Positions 1-8,035 of a DNA stretch of 8,190 nucleotides are shown piece by piece. The notes under the pieces were generated by a model. That model was not told the origin of the DNA. It did no database searches and saw nothing but the letters and a program-made list of their open reading frames with translations. Location of the stretch: contig JAIOYD010000060.1 in the NCBI GenBank assembly GCA_021741285.1, positions 1-8,190 of the forward strand, given 5' to 3'. A program made the position numbers and the translations under genes. The number at the start of each line of letters is the position of its first letter. Position 1 is the first letter of the stretch. The DNA comes from Rickettsiaceae bacterium. Its GTDB lineage: Bacteria; Pseudomonadota; Alphaproteobacteria; Rickettsiales; Rickettsiaceae.

Positions 1-1071
1 TTCAAAATGTCCATTACTTCCACCAATAGTAACAGCCATATGATTACCAATCACCTGTGCTGCTACCATAGTCATGGCTTCGCACTGTGTTGGGTTAACT
101 TTTCCAGGCATAATTGATGAGCCAGGCTCATTTTCCGGTAGTTTTAATTCTCCAAAGCCACATCTTGGCCCCGAACCAAGCAAACGTATGTCATTTGCAA
201 TCTTCATCATACTAACAGCCACAGTATTCAATGTACCAGAAAACTCAACTAAGGCATCGTGGCAAGCAAGTGCTTCGAATTTATTTGATGCAGTTTTAAA
301 AGCACAGCCAGTAAAATTTGAAACTTCTTGGGCGAATTTTTCTGCAAAACCAGCTTTGCAATTAATACCTGTTCCAACAGCCGTCCCACCTTGGGCTAAA
401 TAATGAACTCTTGCTAATGATTGCTCAACTCTTTCAAGACCCAACTGAATCTGACAAGCATAACCAGAAAATTCTTGTCCCAGCGTTATAGGCGTTGCGT
501 CTTGCAAATGAGTTCTGCCTATTTTTACAATGGATTTCCATTGTTTTGCCTTAGTATCTAGGCTCTTATATAATTTTTTTAATGCTGGAATTAGTTTTCC
601 ATTGGTACTAAGCACTGTTGCTATATGCATCGCCGTGGGAAATGAATCGTTCGATGACTGCCCCATATTAACATGATCGTTAGGATGAATTGGAGATTTA
701 CCACCTTTTTTGCTAGTTAAGCTTTCATTCGCAATGCCAGCAATTACTTCATTAACATTCATGTTCGATTGAGTCCCAGAACCGGTCTGCCAAACAACCA
801 GAGGAAAGTTGTCACCCAACTCTCCACCAAGTATTCGATCTGCTGACTCTACAATCACCTTGGCTAGATCTTTATCAAGAACTCCTAAACTGCCATGAAC
901 TATTGCTGCCGATCTCTTTATAATAACCAAAGCTTCTATAACTTCTTGCGGCATTTTCTGACCAGCGATTTTAAAATTATTAATAGAACGTTGAGTTTGA
1001 GCTCCCCAATAATATTGGTTTTCTACTTTAACTTCACCCATGGAATCAGTTTCAATCCGATAGTCACTCAT
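1..1071 (-). CDS. fumC: Class II fumarate hydratase (fumarase C), 3' end outside window
   Basis: Catalyses the reversible hydration of fumarate to L-malate in the TCA cycle, in the cytoplasm, as an iron-independent homotetramer. I translated 357 uninterrupted codons from the ATG at 1071-1069 to the window edge. They contain the family landmarks in order: GSGTQSNMN near residues 97-104, the B-site HPNDHVN (129-135), GRTHLQDA with T187/H188, and the signature [11 protein letters not shown] at 317-327 with S318. In E. coli FumC the catalytic His and Ser are also numbered 188 and 318, so the alignment is nearly gap-free. Roughly 110 C-terminal residues of a usual 460-470 lie off the left edge. 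The start follows the chpT stop by 8 bases, and a strong AGAGGG ribosome binding site (1076-1081) overlaps that stop. This makes it the last visible gene of the pdh operon. Identification is near certain; aspartase and argininosuccinate lyase are less likely given the motifs. Confidence 0.97.
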   Translation of the reverse strand, partial: MSDYRIETDSMGEVKVENQYYWGAQTQRSINNFKIAGQKMPQEVIEALVIIKRSAAIVHGSLGVLDKDLAKVIVESADRILGGELGDNFPLVVWQTGSGTQSNMNVNEVIAGIANESLTSKKGGKSPIHPNDHVNMGQSSNDSFPTAMHIATVLSTNGKLIPALKKLYKSLDTKAKQWKSIVKIGRTHLQDATPITLGQEFSGYACQIQLGLERVEQSLARVHYLAQGGTAVGTGINCKAGFAEKFAQEVSNFTGCAFKTASNKFEALACHDALVEFSGTLNTVAVSMMKIANDIRLLGSGPRCGFGELKLPENEPGSSIMPGKVNPTQCEAMTMVAAQVIGNHMAVTIGGSNGHFE

Positions 1072-1079
1072 AAGACCCT

Positions 1080-1703
1080 CTAACCTTTTATAACAAAATA
1101 CTCTATAAATTCTGCATTTTCACTTATCGCCAACTTATACCCATGTTCACTACATATATTACTTGCATAATGTTCACGACAATTGGTTATGGTAAGCGGC
1201 TCAGTTATATTACCATCTAAAACAGCAAAAGATCCATGTTTCAAATGAAATTTTCTTCCGTGGCTCTGAACTTTAAATAATGTATCGTCTTCTTCGTTAA
1301 TATATAGGTCAATTTCACCTTCAAGCCCGATATTTTCTGATGCAATAGAAACTAAACTATATGCTAGTTTAGCCATATGAGCATCAACTGATAATAAATC
1401 ACCCATTATGTGTGCATTAAAATTGATTTTAGTATCTTCAAAGAATTTCCTCAAGATGTCTACCATTTCAACTATATTTAGCTTAGACTCATTTTCGACT
1501 AATCCATAGGTGCTGCGAAAAAATTTAATACGTTTGACTAAATTTTTTGATTCTTCTAGTACCAAGTTTTTGGCCTGCTTTCTGATAATTTTATTATCAC
1601 TATCAAGTAAACTGAGACAGTTATCAATCGTACCAATTGAACCTGCTAAATCATGACAAATCTTTGAACCTAAGGTCTGGATAAGTTTTAAAGTATTGGA
1701 CAT
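1080..1703 (-). CDS. chpT: Histidine phosphotransferase ChpT
   Basis: ChpT is the dimeric phosphotransfer protein of the alphaproteobacterial CckA-ChpT-CtrA/CpdR phosphorelay. It takes phosphate from the hybrid kinase CckA and passes it to CtrA and CpdR to control cell-cycle and developmental transcription. The 207 residues match the usual size of just over 200. Visible landmarks are the phosphorylation-site helix [14 protein letters not shown] (15-28) with His17 as the expected phospho-acceptor, and the second dimerisation helix ending in [10 protein letters not shown] (58-67), which closely matches the family's conserved R-x-x-FFR-x-x-G pattern. A C-terminal region resembling a degenerate kinase ATPase domain follows, with no clear ATP-binding N or G boxes, as known for the family. 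The ATG is preceded by AGGG (1709-1712) five bases away. The gene follows lpd by 17 bases and precedes fumC by 8, so it is embedded in a metabolic operon. There is no membrane segment or signal peptide. Confidence 0.88.
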   Translation of the reverse strand: MSNTLKLIQTLGSKICHDLAGSIGTIDNCLSLLDSDNKIIRKQAKNLVLEESKNLVKRIKFFRSTYGLVENESKLNIVEMVDILRKFFEDTKINFNAHIMGDLLSVDAHMAKLAYSLVSIASENIGLEGEIDLYINEEDDTLFKVQSHGRKFHLKHGSFAVLDGNITEPLTITNCREHYASNICSEHGYKLAISENAEFIEYFVIKG

Positions 1704-1720
1704 GTTTACCCTATATATTT

Positions 1721-3100
1721 CTAAATATGTATCTGTTTCCCGTATGCTTGTAGGACAGATTCATGCATCATCTCTGACAAAGTTGGATGCGGGAAAATCG
1801 TGTTCATCAAATCAATTTCTGTTCCTTCCATTTCTTTTGCAACTACATATCCACCTATAAGCTCAGTTACATCGGCCCCAATCATATGAGCTCCCAGTAA
1901 TTCACCGGTTTTAGCATCAAAGATAGTTTTTATTAAACCATCACTATCTCCTAGAATCAATGCTTTTCCATTAGCATAAAATGGAAATCTTCCTATTTTT
2001 GTTTGATAACCAGCTGCTTTAGCAGCTTCTTCGCTCAGCCCAACACTTGCTATTTGTGGAGTTGAATATGTACAGCCAGGTATATTTGTTTTTGTAATAG
2101 CATGCGGGTTTTTACCGGCAATAAATTCTGCTGTAATAATCCCTTCGTGACTAGCTTTATGAGCGAGCCATGGCGCTCCAGCCACATCCCCTATTGCAAA
2201 TACTCCACTCTCTGCTGTTTGCATCATGCTATTTGTAACTATGTGCCCTTTCTCAACAATAACTTTTGTCTTTTCTAAACCTATATCTTCAATATTGCCA
2301 ACAATTCCAACGGCCATTAACAATACTTCTGACTCTAGGGATTCCTTCTTGCCGTTATAATCGAAAGTTACACTCACTCCTTTACCCGAAGATTTTTGCG
2401 CTTCTAACTTGACTCCAGTCTTAAATTTTATCCCTCGGGATTCAAAGGCTTTTTTTGCCATAACAGAGATCTCAGCATCTTCAACAGGTAATATTCTATC
2501 CGCAGCTTCAAGAACTATAACCTCGGATCCGAGAGCATTATAAAAGCTAGCAAACTCTATCCCAATAGCACCAGAACCAACTATTATCATGGATTTAGGC
2601 ACACTATCTGGTACTAGAGCTTGACGATACGTCCAAATATTTTTGCCATTAGCTTCAAAACCAGGAAGGCTTCTTGCCCTTGCACCAGTTGCAATAATTA
2701 TATTCTTGGCGCTGATTTTATCCTTACCGTTGATTGAGATTTGCCCAGCTCCTTCAAGCTTTGCAGATCCTTCTATTACAGTTACTTTATTCTTTTTAAG
2801 TAAGGCTTTTATCCCGCCAACAAGCTTTGTTGAAATATCACGAGAACGATCAACTATCTGTTTTATATCAAATTCAATATTACTAGCTGAAATTCCAAAT
2901 TCCTGGGAATGCTTCATTTTTTGATATAATTCAGCTGATTTTAGTAAAGCTTTAGTTGGAATACACCCCCAATTAAGACAGATTCCGCCTAAATGTTCCT
3001 TCTCAATTAAAGCAGTTTTTTTACCTAATTGCGAGGCTCTAATCGCCGCAACATAACCGCCAGGCCCGCCACCAATCACAACAACGTCAAAATTTTCCAT
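1721..3100 (-). CDS. lpd: Dihydrolipoyl dehydrogenase (E3 of pyruvate dehydrogenase)
   Basis: This flavoprotein reoxidises the dihydrolipoyl groups of E2 and passes electrons through FAD and a redox disulfide to NAD+. At 459 residues it is full length for the family. It shows the N-terminal FAD Rossmann motif GGGPGG (10-15), the redox-active pair Cys41/Cys46 in GGICLNWGCIPTK, an NAD-binding GSGAIGIEFAS segment near residue 175, the second FAD motif FAIGDVAG, and the C-terminal catalytic HPTLSE with His438 and Glu443. All key residues are present, so it should be active. It lies 13 bases after pdhC with no clear Shine-Dalgarno sequence (only a weak AAG), unlike its neighbours. Its position directly behind pdhC indicates that it serves the PDH complex, although the same E3 could also serve 2-oxoglutarate dehydrogenase. 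The ATG start matches the usual family N-terminus. Confidence 0.97.
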   Translation of the reverse strand: MENFDVVVIGGGPGGYVAAIRASQLGKKTALIEKEHLGGICLNWGCIPTKALLKSAELYQKMKHSQEFGISASNIEFDIKQIVDRSRDISTKLVGGIKALLKKNKVTVIEGSAKLEGAGQISINGKDKISAKNIIIATGARARSLPGFEANGKNIWTYRQALVPDSVPKSMIIVGSGAIGIEFASFYNALGSEVIVLEAADRILPVEDAEISVMAKKAFESRGIKFKTGVKLEAQKSSGKGVSVTFDYNGKKESLESEVLLMAVGIVGNIEDIGLEKTKVIVEKGHIVTNSMMQTAESGVFAIGDVAGAPWLAHKASHEGIITAEFIAGKNPHAITKTNIPGCTYSTPQIASVGLSEEAAKAAGYQTKIGRFPFYANGKALILGDSDGLIKTIFDAKTGELLGAHMIGADVTELIGGYVVAKEMEGTEIDLMNTIFPHPTLSEMMHESVLQAYGKQIHI

Positions 3101-3113
3101 AAATAAACTTAAT

Positions 3114-4358
3114 TTAAATAAACATTAATATAGGAGATTCAATATATTTCTTAAACGCAGCTAAAAATTGTGCACCAACCGCTCCGTCTACAACTCTATG
3201 ATCACAAGATAAGCTCACATCCATCACCGTCCCTATCTCTATCCTGTTTTCAACTACCACTGCTCTTTTACTACTCATACCAACCGCTAAGATGCATCCT
3301 TGAGGAGGATTAACAATTGCATTAAAGCTCTTGATTCCATACATACCCAAATTGGATATACTAAAGCCACCGCCTTGAAACTCTTCGGGTTTTAAACTAT
3401 TCTCACGAGCTCTCTTAGCTAGATCCTTCATCTCGGTAGAAATTTTAATTATATCTTTCTGATCCGCATTTCGAATAAGAGGAGTAATCAAACCCCCATC
3501 AATTGCTACAGCAATTGAAATATCTACATTATTATAAATCTTGATTGCTTCATCACTCCAACTTGCGTTTGCAGCAGGCACATCTTTTAAAGCCTTAGCA
3601 GCTGCTAAAATGACAAAATCATTTACTGATAGTTTTTTATTTTTATCCTCCCCAAGTGTATTGTTTACCTGCACTCTAGCTTCTAGAAGTGCATCCATCA
3701 TACAATCGATTGATAGGTAAAAGTGGGGAACAGTAAGTTTAGACTCAAGCAAACGTTTTGCAATGATCTTGCGCATATTATTATTAGGTAACAAACAAAA
3801 TTCCTCAGCATGCCTGAAAACTTTACCTTTGACCTGACCTGACGAGACGATATCTGCTTTGACGATTCTACCGTGAGGCCCACTTCCTCTAATATTTGCT
3901 AGACTTACACCATCTATAGCTGCAACTCGCCGTGCCAAAGGAGATGCAAAAACTCTACCTGAGCTTGTAGCTAAGGGAGTCTGCATTGGTTGAGAATTAT
4001 GTGTGTTATTTAATACTGCGGGTAGTAGCTGCTTTTTATCGGAGTTATCCTCCGCGGCCACAGAGTTAGCAGACGCTTCTTTTGCAATAAATTCTGCCAG
4101 AACAGACTCATTTTCATTATCTTCAATTAAAATTGCAATCAAAGTATTTACAGGAACCTCTTGTGCTCCTTGAGGGATTAATATTTTTGCCAGAATTCCT
4201 TCGTCAACCGCTTCCACTTCCATCGTAGCTTTATCAGTCTCTATTTCTGCAATTACTTCACCAGCTTTAATGGTATCACCCTCCTTTTTTAGCCATTTCG
4301 CAAGATTGCCATGTTCCATAGTGGGTGAAAGCGCGGGCATTAAGATTTTTGTTGGCAT
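3114..4358 (-). CDS. pdhC: Dihydrolipoamide acetyltransferase (E2 of pyruvate dehydrogenase)
   Basis: This is the core subunit of the PDH complex. It carries the swinging lipoyl arm and transfers the acetyl group from E1 to coenzyme A. The 414 residues hold one lipoyl domain (about 1-80) with the lipoylated Lys43 in ETDKATME, then a linker (about 83-133) rich in Ala, Ser and Asn rather than the common Ala-Pro. Next come a peripheral-subunit binding domain (about 135-170, from FASPLARR to [11 protein letters not shown]) that docks E1 or E3, and a catalytic domain from about 185. The catalytic domain ends in the active-site motif DHRVVDG with His387 and Asp391. A single lipoyl domain is usual for this alphaproteobacterial and mitochondrial type. 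The ATG has an AAGGA site (4364-4368) five bases upstream and follows pdhB by 16 bases. The substrate could in principle be another 2-oxoacid, but linkage to the pdhA/pdhB pair argues for pyruvate. Confidence 0.96.
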   Translation of the reverse strand: MPTKILMPALSPTMEHGNLAKWLKKEGDTIKAGEVIAEIETDKATMEVEAVDEGILAKILIPQGAQEVPVNTLIAILIEDNENESVLAEFIAKEASANSVAAEDNSDKKQLLPAVLNNTHNSQPMQTPLATSSGRVFASPLARRVAAIDGVSLANIRGSGPHGRIVKADIVSSGQVKGKVFRHAEEFCLLPNNNMRKIIAKRLLESKLTVPHFYLSIDCMMDALLEARVQVNNTLGEDKNKKLSVNDFVILAAAKALKDVPAANASWSDEAIKIYNNVDISIAVAIDGGLITPLIRNADQKDIIKISTEMKDLAKRARENSLKPEEFQGGGFSISNLGMYGIKSFNAIVNPPQGCILAVGMSSKRAVVVENRIEIGTVMDVSLSCDHRVVDGAVGAQFLAAFKKYIESPILMFI

Positions 4359-4374
4359 TATTATCCTTCATTTT

Positions 4375-5358
4375 TTAATTATCTCTATAACAAGCTCTTT
4401 TAGATGCTTCTACTATTTCCATAGTATTAGGCAAGGACAATTTTTCAAGGTTTACTGCATATGGAAGCGGTACTTCTTTGCCAGAAACTATCTCAACCGG
4501 CGCATCTAAATGATCAAAGATTTCTCTCATTATTATTGAACTAATAGTAGCTCCAATACCTGCAAAGAACCACCCCTCTTCAACACATACTAGACGATTA
4601 GTTTTTATTACAGACTCTATAATCGCCTTTTCATCAAGCGGTCTTATTGTTCGCAAGTCAATCACCTCGGCACTAATGCCGCTTTGGGCAAGTATCTGGG
4701 CTGCTTCAAGAGCCAACCCTACCTGCAAGGAAAAAGCAACAATTGTTACATCAGTTCCTTCTCGCAAAACCTTAGCTTTACCAATTGCAATTGGCTCAAT
4801 AATATCTGGAACTTCAAAGCTCTGACCATACATTATCTCATTTTCTAAGAAAATCACCGGATTATCATCTCGAATTGCGCTAATAAGCAACGCTTTACTA
4901 TCTTCAGCACTGTAAGGAGCAATAACTTTTAAACCAGGAATATGTGCATATAATGCTGCATAATTCTGGCTGTGCTGTGCCCCCACTCTTGCGGCAGCTC
5001 CATTAGGCCCTCGGAATACTATAGGGCACCCAAGCTGCCCGCCAGACATATAGTTTGTTTTCGCTGCTGAATTTACAATTTGATCGAATGCTTGCATAGA
5101 AAAGTTAAAGGTCATGAATTCAACAATGGGGCGAAGCCCCCCAAATGCGGCTCCAATCGCGAGCCCAGTAAATCCGTGCTCTGTAATTGGAGTATCTATA
5201 ACCCTATTTGGTCCGAACTCTTCTAACAAACCTTGTGTTATTTTATAGGCCCCCTGATACTCTGCCACTTCTTCGCCCATAACAAAAACCCTTTTATCTC
5301 TGTGCATTTCTTCTCTCATGGCTTGCCCTAGGGCCTCTCTAACTGTTATCTCTGCCAT
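4375..5358 (-). CDS. pdhB: Pyruvate dehydrogenase E1 component, beta subunit
   Basis: Together with PdhA this forms the alpha2-beta2 thiamine diphosphate enzyme that decarboxylates pyruvate and reductively acetylates the lipoyl group of E2. I place the start at the ATG at 5358-5356 (N-terminus [10 protein letters not shown]), giving 327 residues. An AAGGGG ribosome binding site lies just upstream, and the ATG begins 7 bases after the pdhA stop. An in-frame TTG at 5424 would add 22 residues but would overlap pdhA, and those residues look unlike the family. Landmarks are Glu60 in DTPITEHGF, which contacts the cofactor, the [14 protein letters not shown] segment, and His129 in GAQHSQNY at the active site. 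A C-terminal transketolase-like domain begins at about residue 200. It lacks the N-terminal lipoyl domain that many free-living Alphaproteobacteria fuse to this subunit, so E2 carries the only lipoyl group encoded in the cluster. This resembles the mitochondrial and Rickettsiales arrangement. Confidence 0.96.
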   Translation of the reverse strand: MAEITVREALGQAMREEMHRDKRVFVMGEEVAEYQGAYKITQGLLEEFGPNRVIDTPITEHGFTGLAIGAAFGGLRPIVEFMTFNFSMQAFDQIVNSAAKTNYMSGGQLGCPIVFRGPNGAAARVGAQHSQNYAALYAHIPGLKVIAPYSAEDSKALLISAIRDDNPVIFLENEIMYGQSFEVPDIIEPIAIGKAKVLREGTDVTIVAFSLQVGLALEAAQILAQSGISAEVIDLRTIRPLDEKAIIESVIKTNRLVCVEEGWFFAGIGATISSIIMREIFDHLDAPVEIVSGKEVPLPYAVNLEKLSLPNTMEIVEASKRACYRDN

Positions 5359-5361
5359 AAT

Positions 5362-5368
5362 CCCCTTA
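5362..5368 (-). promoter_or_regulatory. Ribosome binding site fixing the pdhB start, overlapping the pdhA stop
   Basis: On the minus strand the pdhA stop codon TAA (5368-5366) runs directly into AAGGGG (5367-5362), followed by ATT and the ATG of pdhB at 5358. This strong Shine-Dalgarno sequence, three to five bases from the ATG, decides between the two possible pdhB starts. The overlap with the upstream stop suggests translational coupling of the two E1 subunits, which are needed in equal amounts. The coupling itself is inferred. Confidence 0.8.
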
Positions 5369-6343
5369 CTTAAAAATATCTGTAAAAAGCTCCTCTTCGC
5401 TTGGAAGAGCTTCCGTTGTTGCAAATTCAGCTACTTCAGCTATTATTTTTTTTACCCTATTTTCAATTTCCTTCAACTGATCTTCGCTTGCATATGTGTT
5501 ATCTGTAATTATCTGCCTAACCGCGGCTACTGGATCATAAGTCTTTTTTTCTTCTACCTCATCTTTCGTCCTATATTTTGCAGGATCCGACATTGAGTGC
5601 CCACGATAACGATAAGTTTTAGCCTCAATAATTACAGGACCATTTCCACCACGGACATATTCTACAGCTTGCATAGTTGCATTATAAATAGAATCAATAT
5701 CCATACCATCTGCTTGGAAGCCTGGTATACCAAAAGACTCTCCTTTCCTATGCAAACTTGTCATAGCAGTTGATCTTGCAACAGATGTGCCCATTGAGTA
5801 CTCATTATTCTCTATAACATAGATTACAGGTAACTTCCAAAGTGCAGCCATATTAAAGGCTTCATACACTTGCCCTTGATTTACAGCTCCATCTCCAAGA
5901 AAAGTAAAGCACAATTTATTCGTATTATTATATTTCTCAGCGAAAGCCAAGCCAGTTCCGATAGGTACCTGCGCTCCTACAATTCCATGACCACCATAGA
6001 ACTTTCCTTCACTATTAAACATATGCATTGAGCCTCCTTTGCCTTTTGAACATCCAGAAGCTCTACCGGTAAGTTCAGCCATAACGTATTTTGGGTCAAT
6101 CCCAGAAGCAATTATATGACCGTGATCTCTATAACTGGTTATAGTACTATCATCCTTATCTTTTGCTAGATCAATACCAGCAATCACTGCTTCTTGACCA
6201 ATATAGAGATGGCAAAAGCCTCCTATTAAGCCCATACCATAAAGCTGTCCACATTTTTCTTCAAAACGCCTTATCAATAACATTTTCTCGTATGAGTCAA
6301 CGTATTGCTTAAGAGTTAGCTTATATTTTCCTAATTCAAACAT
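5366..6343 (-). CDS. pdhA: Pyruvate dehydrogenase E1 component, alpha subunit
   Basis: This subunit binds thiamine diphosphate and carries out the decarboxylation of pyruvate with PdhB. With the ATG at 6343-6341 it has 325 residues, the normal size for bacterial E1-alpha of this type. Landmarks in this numbering are the early [12 protein letters not shown] segment and [15 protein letters not shown] at 71-76, and the thiamine diphosphate and magnesium motif from GDGAVNQG at 150-157 to the paired asparagines at 179-180. [13 protein letters not shown] follows, with His249 and Ser250. This last loop corresponds to the region regulated by phosphorylation in mitochondrial enzymes; no kinase for it is visible here. 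An in-frame TTG at 6352 would add three residues (MIG), but neither start has a clear Shine-Dalgarno. I prefer the ATG because the predicted transcript start near 6364 leaves it about 21 bases of leader. It is the first gene of the operon. Confidence 0.96.
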   Translation of the reverse strand: MFELGKYKLTLKQYVDSYEKMLLIRRFEEKCGQLYGMGLIGGFCHLYIGQEAVIAGIDLAKDKDDSTITSYRDHGHIIASGIDPKYVMAELTGRASGCSKGKGGSMHMFNSEGKFYGGHGIVGAQVPIGTGLAFAEKYNNTNKLCFTFLGDGAVNQGQVYEAFNMAALWKLPVIYVIENNEYSMGTSVARSTAMTSLHRKGESFGIPGFQADGMDIDSIYNATMQAVEYVRGGNGPVIIEAKTYRYRGHSMSDPAKYRTKDEVEEKKTYDPVAAVRQIITDNTYASEDQLKEIENRVKKIIAEVAEFATTEALPSEEELFTDIFK

Positions 6344-6370
6344 ACCGATCAATTTTAAAAATAAATTGTG

Positions 6371-6399
6371 ACCATAATACGGGGTTTTCGCCTTGTCAA
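6371..6399 (-). promoter_or_regulatory. Probable sigma70-type promoter of the pdhA-pdhB-pdhC-lpd-chpT-fumC operon
   Basis: On the minus strand a perfect TTGACA -35 box (6399-6394) is separated by exactly 17 bases from a TATGGT -10 box (6376-6371), which matches four of six consensus positions. Transcription would start near 6364, about 21 bases before the pdhA ATG. No second promoter of comparable quality was noticed in the short gaps further down the gene train, so this is the likely main promoter for all six genes. A short palindrome covers the -35 box and is listed separately. Confidence 0.7.
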
Positions 6400-6403
6400 C
6401 AAG
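6392..6403. promoter_or_regulatory. Small palindrome over the pdh -35 box, possible operator
   Basis: CTTGT-CA-ACAAG is a perfect 5-base inverted repeat around two central bases. It completely covers the TTGACA -35 box of the pdh promoter, which is where a repressor site would be expected. It does not resemble the PdhR operator of enteric bacteria. Short palindromes are common in AT-rich DNA, so the operator reading is tentative. Confidence 0.3.
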
Positions 6404-6518
6404 CTCTTATTAATCTTAACTGACTTAGTAGTATAAATTTTTTCATAGCAATGCCCAATTCTTAACATAAAAAATCAGAATATATTTTAGAAATAAACTA
6501 CATTTACTACAGTTTTCC

Positions 6519-6547
6519 TTGCAAATTATGTCAAATAACATTATAGT
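6519..6547 (+). promoter_or_regulatory. Probable promoter of the 73-residue gene
   Basis: TTGCAA (6519-6524) and TATAGT (6542-6547) are separated by exactly 17 bases, a good sigma70-type pair. The predicted start of transcription is near 6553-6555, about 38 bases before the ATG at 6592. The start would coincide with the left half of the CtrA-like box at 6555-6569, so CtrA binding there would be expected to repress this promoter. Confidence 0.55.
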
Positions 6548-6554
6548 GGTGTTG

Positions 6555-6569
6555 TTAAGAGCCTGTTAA
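6555..6569 (+). promoter_or_regulatory. Candidate CtrA-binding box (TTAA-N7-TTAA)
   Basis: TTAA at 6555-6558 and TTAA at 6566-6569 are separated by exactly seven bases (gagcctg). This reproduces the full CtrA recognition pattern TTAA-N7-TTAA known from Caulobacter and other Alphaproteobacteria. It lies in the divergent intergenic region, 23 bases before the ATG of the small gene and at the predicted transcription start. The organism should have CtrA, since ChpT of the same phosphorelay is encoded in this window. With A and T each near one third, about one chance match is expected per 8 kb, so location is the main argument. Confidence 0.4.
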
Positions 6570-6591
6570 ATAATCTTTAGTTATTAATTAT

Positions 6592-6813
6592 ATGTCTAAA
6601 AATAAACCTCAACAAAAATTAGTGTCCTTTACTGATAATCAAGTTGAATTAGATAAAATTTCCGAAGATATCAAAAATGGTTGGTCAGTAATTAGTTTAG
6701 TAAAAAACGGAAGTTATTACGTAGGGATTATGGAACTTAATTCAAATTTCAACGAAACAAAGCAAACCATGTTTATCCCGCCTAGAAAGAGAATCAAAAT
6801 CTCTAAATACTAA
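6592..6813 (+). CDS. Small hypothetical protein, 73 residues
   Basis: Function is not recognised. The protein is hydrophilic with no signal peptide or membrane segment. A central stretch (about 16-48) reads as a helix (NQVELDKISEDIKN) followed by GWSVISL and YYVGIMEL, probably two beta strands. The Gly-Trp at 30-31 after a helix is reminiscent of DUF4177-like small proteins, and small conserved proteins of unknown function occur in Rickettsiales; either assignment is only a suggestion. The C-terminus is strongly basic (PPRKRIKISK, 63-72), which could favour nucleic-acid binding. Support for a real gene comes from a well-spaced promoter 45 bases upstream, coding-like composition, and its position as the only plus-strand gene between two minus-strand genes. 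There is no Shine-Dalgarno before the ATG. It diverges from pdhA and converges with the gene ending at 6905. Confidence 0.7.
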   Translation: MSKNKPQQKLVSFTDNQVELDKISEDIKNGWSVISLVKNGSYYVGIMELNSNFNETKQTMFIPPRKRIKISKY

Positions 6814-6904
6814 ATTCACCTGGGTGCCATAAAATTTTGTATCCCTTGCCTACTTATCTGTAATTATCATACTTTTTAGTTACTATCCCTAATTATAGCA
6901 TTAC
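6814..6904. other. Convergent intergenic spacer without a clear terminator
   Basis: These 91 bases separate the ends of the 73-residue gene and the unknown minus-strand gene. I see no GC-rich stem followed by a T-run on either strand. CACC-TG-GGTG at 6817-6826 has complementary arms but only two bases between them, so it is a poor hairpin. Transcripts may end by another mechanism, or read into each other. Confidence 0.5.
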
Positions 6905-8035
6905 TTACCTGCCACGCTCAGTATTATTAGCTTTTGGAGGGATAATTCTAGCGCTTGTTTTTAGATTAGCTTCGAGGGTTTGTTTAAGTTTAGGGTGCTG
7001 AGAAATAATTTCCTTGACCGAATGATTTCTGTGGCCAACAAGACTGCCAACAACATCTGATACTTTATCTTTAAATCTTTCCCAGGACTGACTCCAGCTC
7101 ATATTTTTTCCAACATCTGAAGCGCATTGCCTAACCAATTTTGCTGCATTTTTTTCTAATGCCACTACTTCATTCTTATTTTTACAAATAGGAGTAAGAA
7201 TCGAAACAACTGCTTCTTGCATTTTGCCTACCATTGCATCATTTAAATTGGTTGACTTCTGTTCTTTTAAAAATCCATCTAAATGTTCCATGGCAAACTG
7301 TTTTCTAAGCTCTGGATCTTTTTCTGCTCTACAATAAAGTTCTATCGCTCTTTGATGAGATTTTGGATCTTGAGAATGAACTGATAGATTCTTGTCTTCT
7401 TCTAATTGTAATATAATGGCTTCAGCTCTAACCAAAGGATCTTCTATTTTCCCTATACTCGAAAATATTTCATTTGTTTTATACACCTTAACTAGTTGAT
7501 CACGCTCCTCCTTCTTATCAACTAAATGTGCTAACAAACCTTCCGCTCTCTCAGCATTTGGAGTACCATTAACCATAGCATATAAATTTGCTTCAATACC
7601 AAGCGATTTAATTTTTTCAGCTAGCCTTAATTGATCTGGAACCTTCTCTACTTTTAAACCTTCCGGTAAATTAAAAGCAATATCAGGGGCAAGGTTGGTC
7701 AATTGAATTTCAATTTTTGGCTCCGAAGTAGCACAACCTGGTATAAATGTATCAGCCTTCATAGCTGTTATATCTACCGTCGTTGCCCCTTCTACATAAT
7801 CAACTTTTTTAGGATCTTCTGGATCAGTCATATCCATTAGCTTAGTAATCACCCGGTTGTGCACCTTTACTCCATCAGAAGCATCAATAAAAATTTGTGT
7901 CCGATTTGCGGAGTCAGAAGGGAATACCCTTCTCCCATCATCGCCACGCATCGATGCAATACCAGAAAGCCAGCCGCTTTCAAAAGACCCTTGCTGCCAA
8001 GACGTCAGAATAAACTCTCGTTGTTCGCCAGTCAA
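6905..8035 (-). CDS. Hypothetical protein, probably 5'-truncated or frameshifted
   Basis: The protein is not recognised. The frame is open from codon 8062-8060, just after a TAA at 8065-8063, down to the TAA at 6907-6905. The only early start is a TTG at 8035 (376 residues); the first in-frame ATG is at 7951, 28 codons further in, without a ribosome binding site. The first 125 residues look mixed and beta-rich, including GDDGRRVFPSDSANRTQIF (31-49). The remainder is charged and helical, with loosely repeated AERAEGLLAHL (161-171), VRAEAIILQL (202-211) and QRAIELYCRA (228-237), suggesting helical repeats. The tail is basic (from about 350, ending NNTERGR). There is no signal peptide or transmembrane segment. 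The N-terminus begins abruptly in what looks like a helix, and the sequence upstream fits a lost start (see findings). A secreted effector or lineage-specific protein is conceivable but unproven. Confidence 0.6.
   Translation of the reverse strand: MTGEQREFILTSWQQGSFESGWLSGIASMRGDDGRRVFPSDSANRTQIFIDASDGVKVHNRVITKLMDMTDPEDPKKVDYVEGATTVDITAMKADTFIPGCATSEPKIEIQLTNLAPDIAFNLPEGLKVEKVPDQLRLAEKIKSLGIEANLYAMVNGTPNAERAEGLLAHLVDKKEERDQLVKVYKTNEIFSSIGKIEDPLVRAEAIILQLEEDKNLSVHSQDPKSHQRAIELYCRAEKDPELRKQFAMEHLDGFLKEQKSTNLNDAMVGKMQEAVVSILTPICKNKNEVVALEKNAAKLVRQCASDVGKNMSWSQSWERFKDKVSDVVGSLVGHRNHSVKEIISQHPKLKQTLEANLKTSARIIPPKANNTERGR

Noticed and set aside
74..403. Plus-strand open frame of 109 codons opposite fumC
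   Set aside because: It is antisense to an unmistakable fumarase reading and contains the reverse of its signature motif.
2643..2924. Plus-strand open frame of 93 codons opposite lpd
   Set aside because: It is antisense to a gene with all catalytic motifs intact; its composition is the usual hydrophobic shadow of a real frame.
5359..5424. Longer pdhB starting at the TTG at 5424 (22 extra residues)
   Set aside because: It would overlap the end of pdhA by 59 bases, the added residues are unlike E1-beta N-termini, and a strong AAGGGG site sits directly before the ATG at 5358.
6344..6352. TTG start for pdhA at 6352
   Set aside because: It has no ribosome binding site and would lie only about 12 bases from the predicted transcript start. 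The ATG nine bases further in gives a normal-length protein. It is not fully excluded.
6556..6572. The string taagagcctgttaaat resembles insertion-sequence terminal repeats of the GAGCCTGTT kind
   Set aside because: No matching inverted copy and no transposase are visible in the window, and the same bases are explained by the TTAA-N7-TTAA pattern.
6817..6826. CACCTGGGTG as a terminator hairpin after the 73-residue gene
   Set aside because: The loop would be only two bases (or the stem only three base pairs), and no T-run follows directly.
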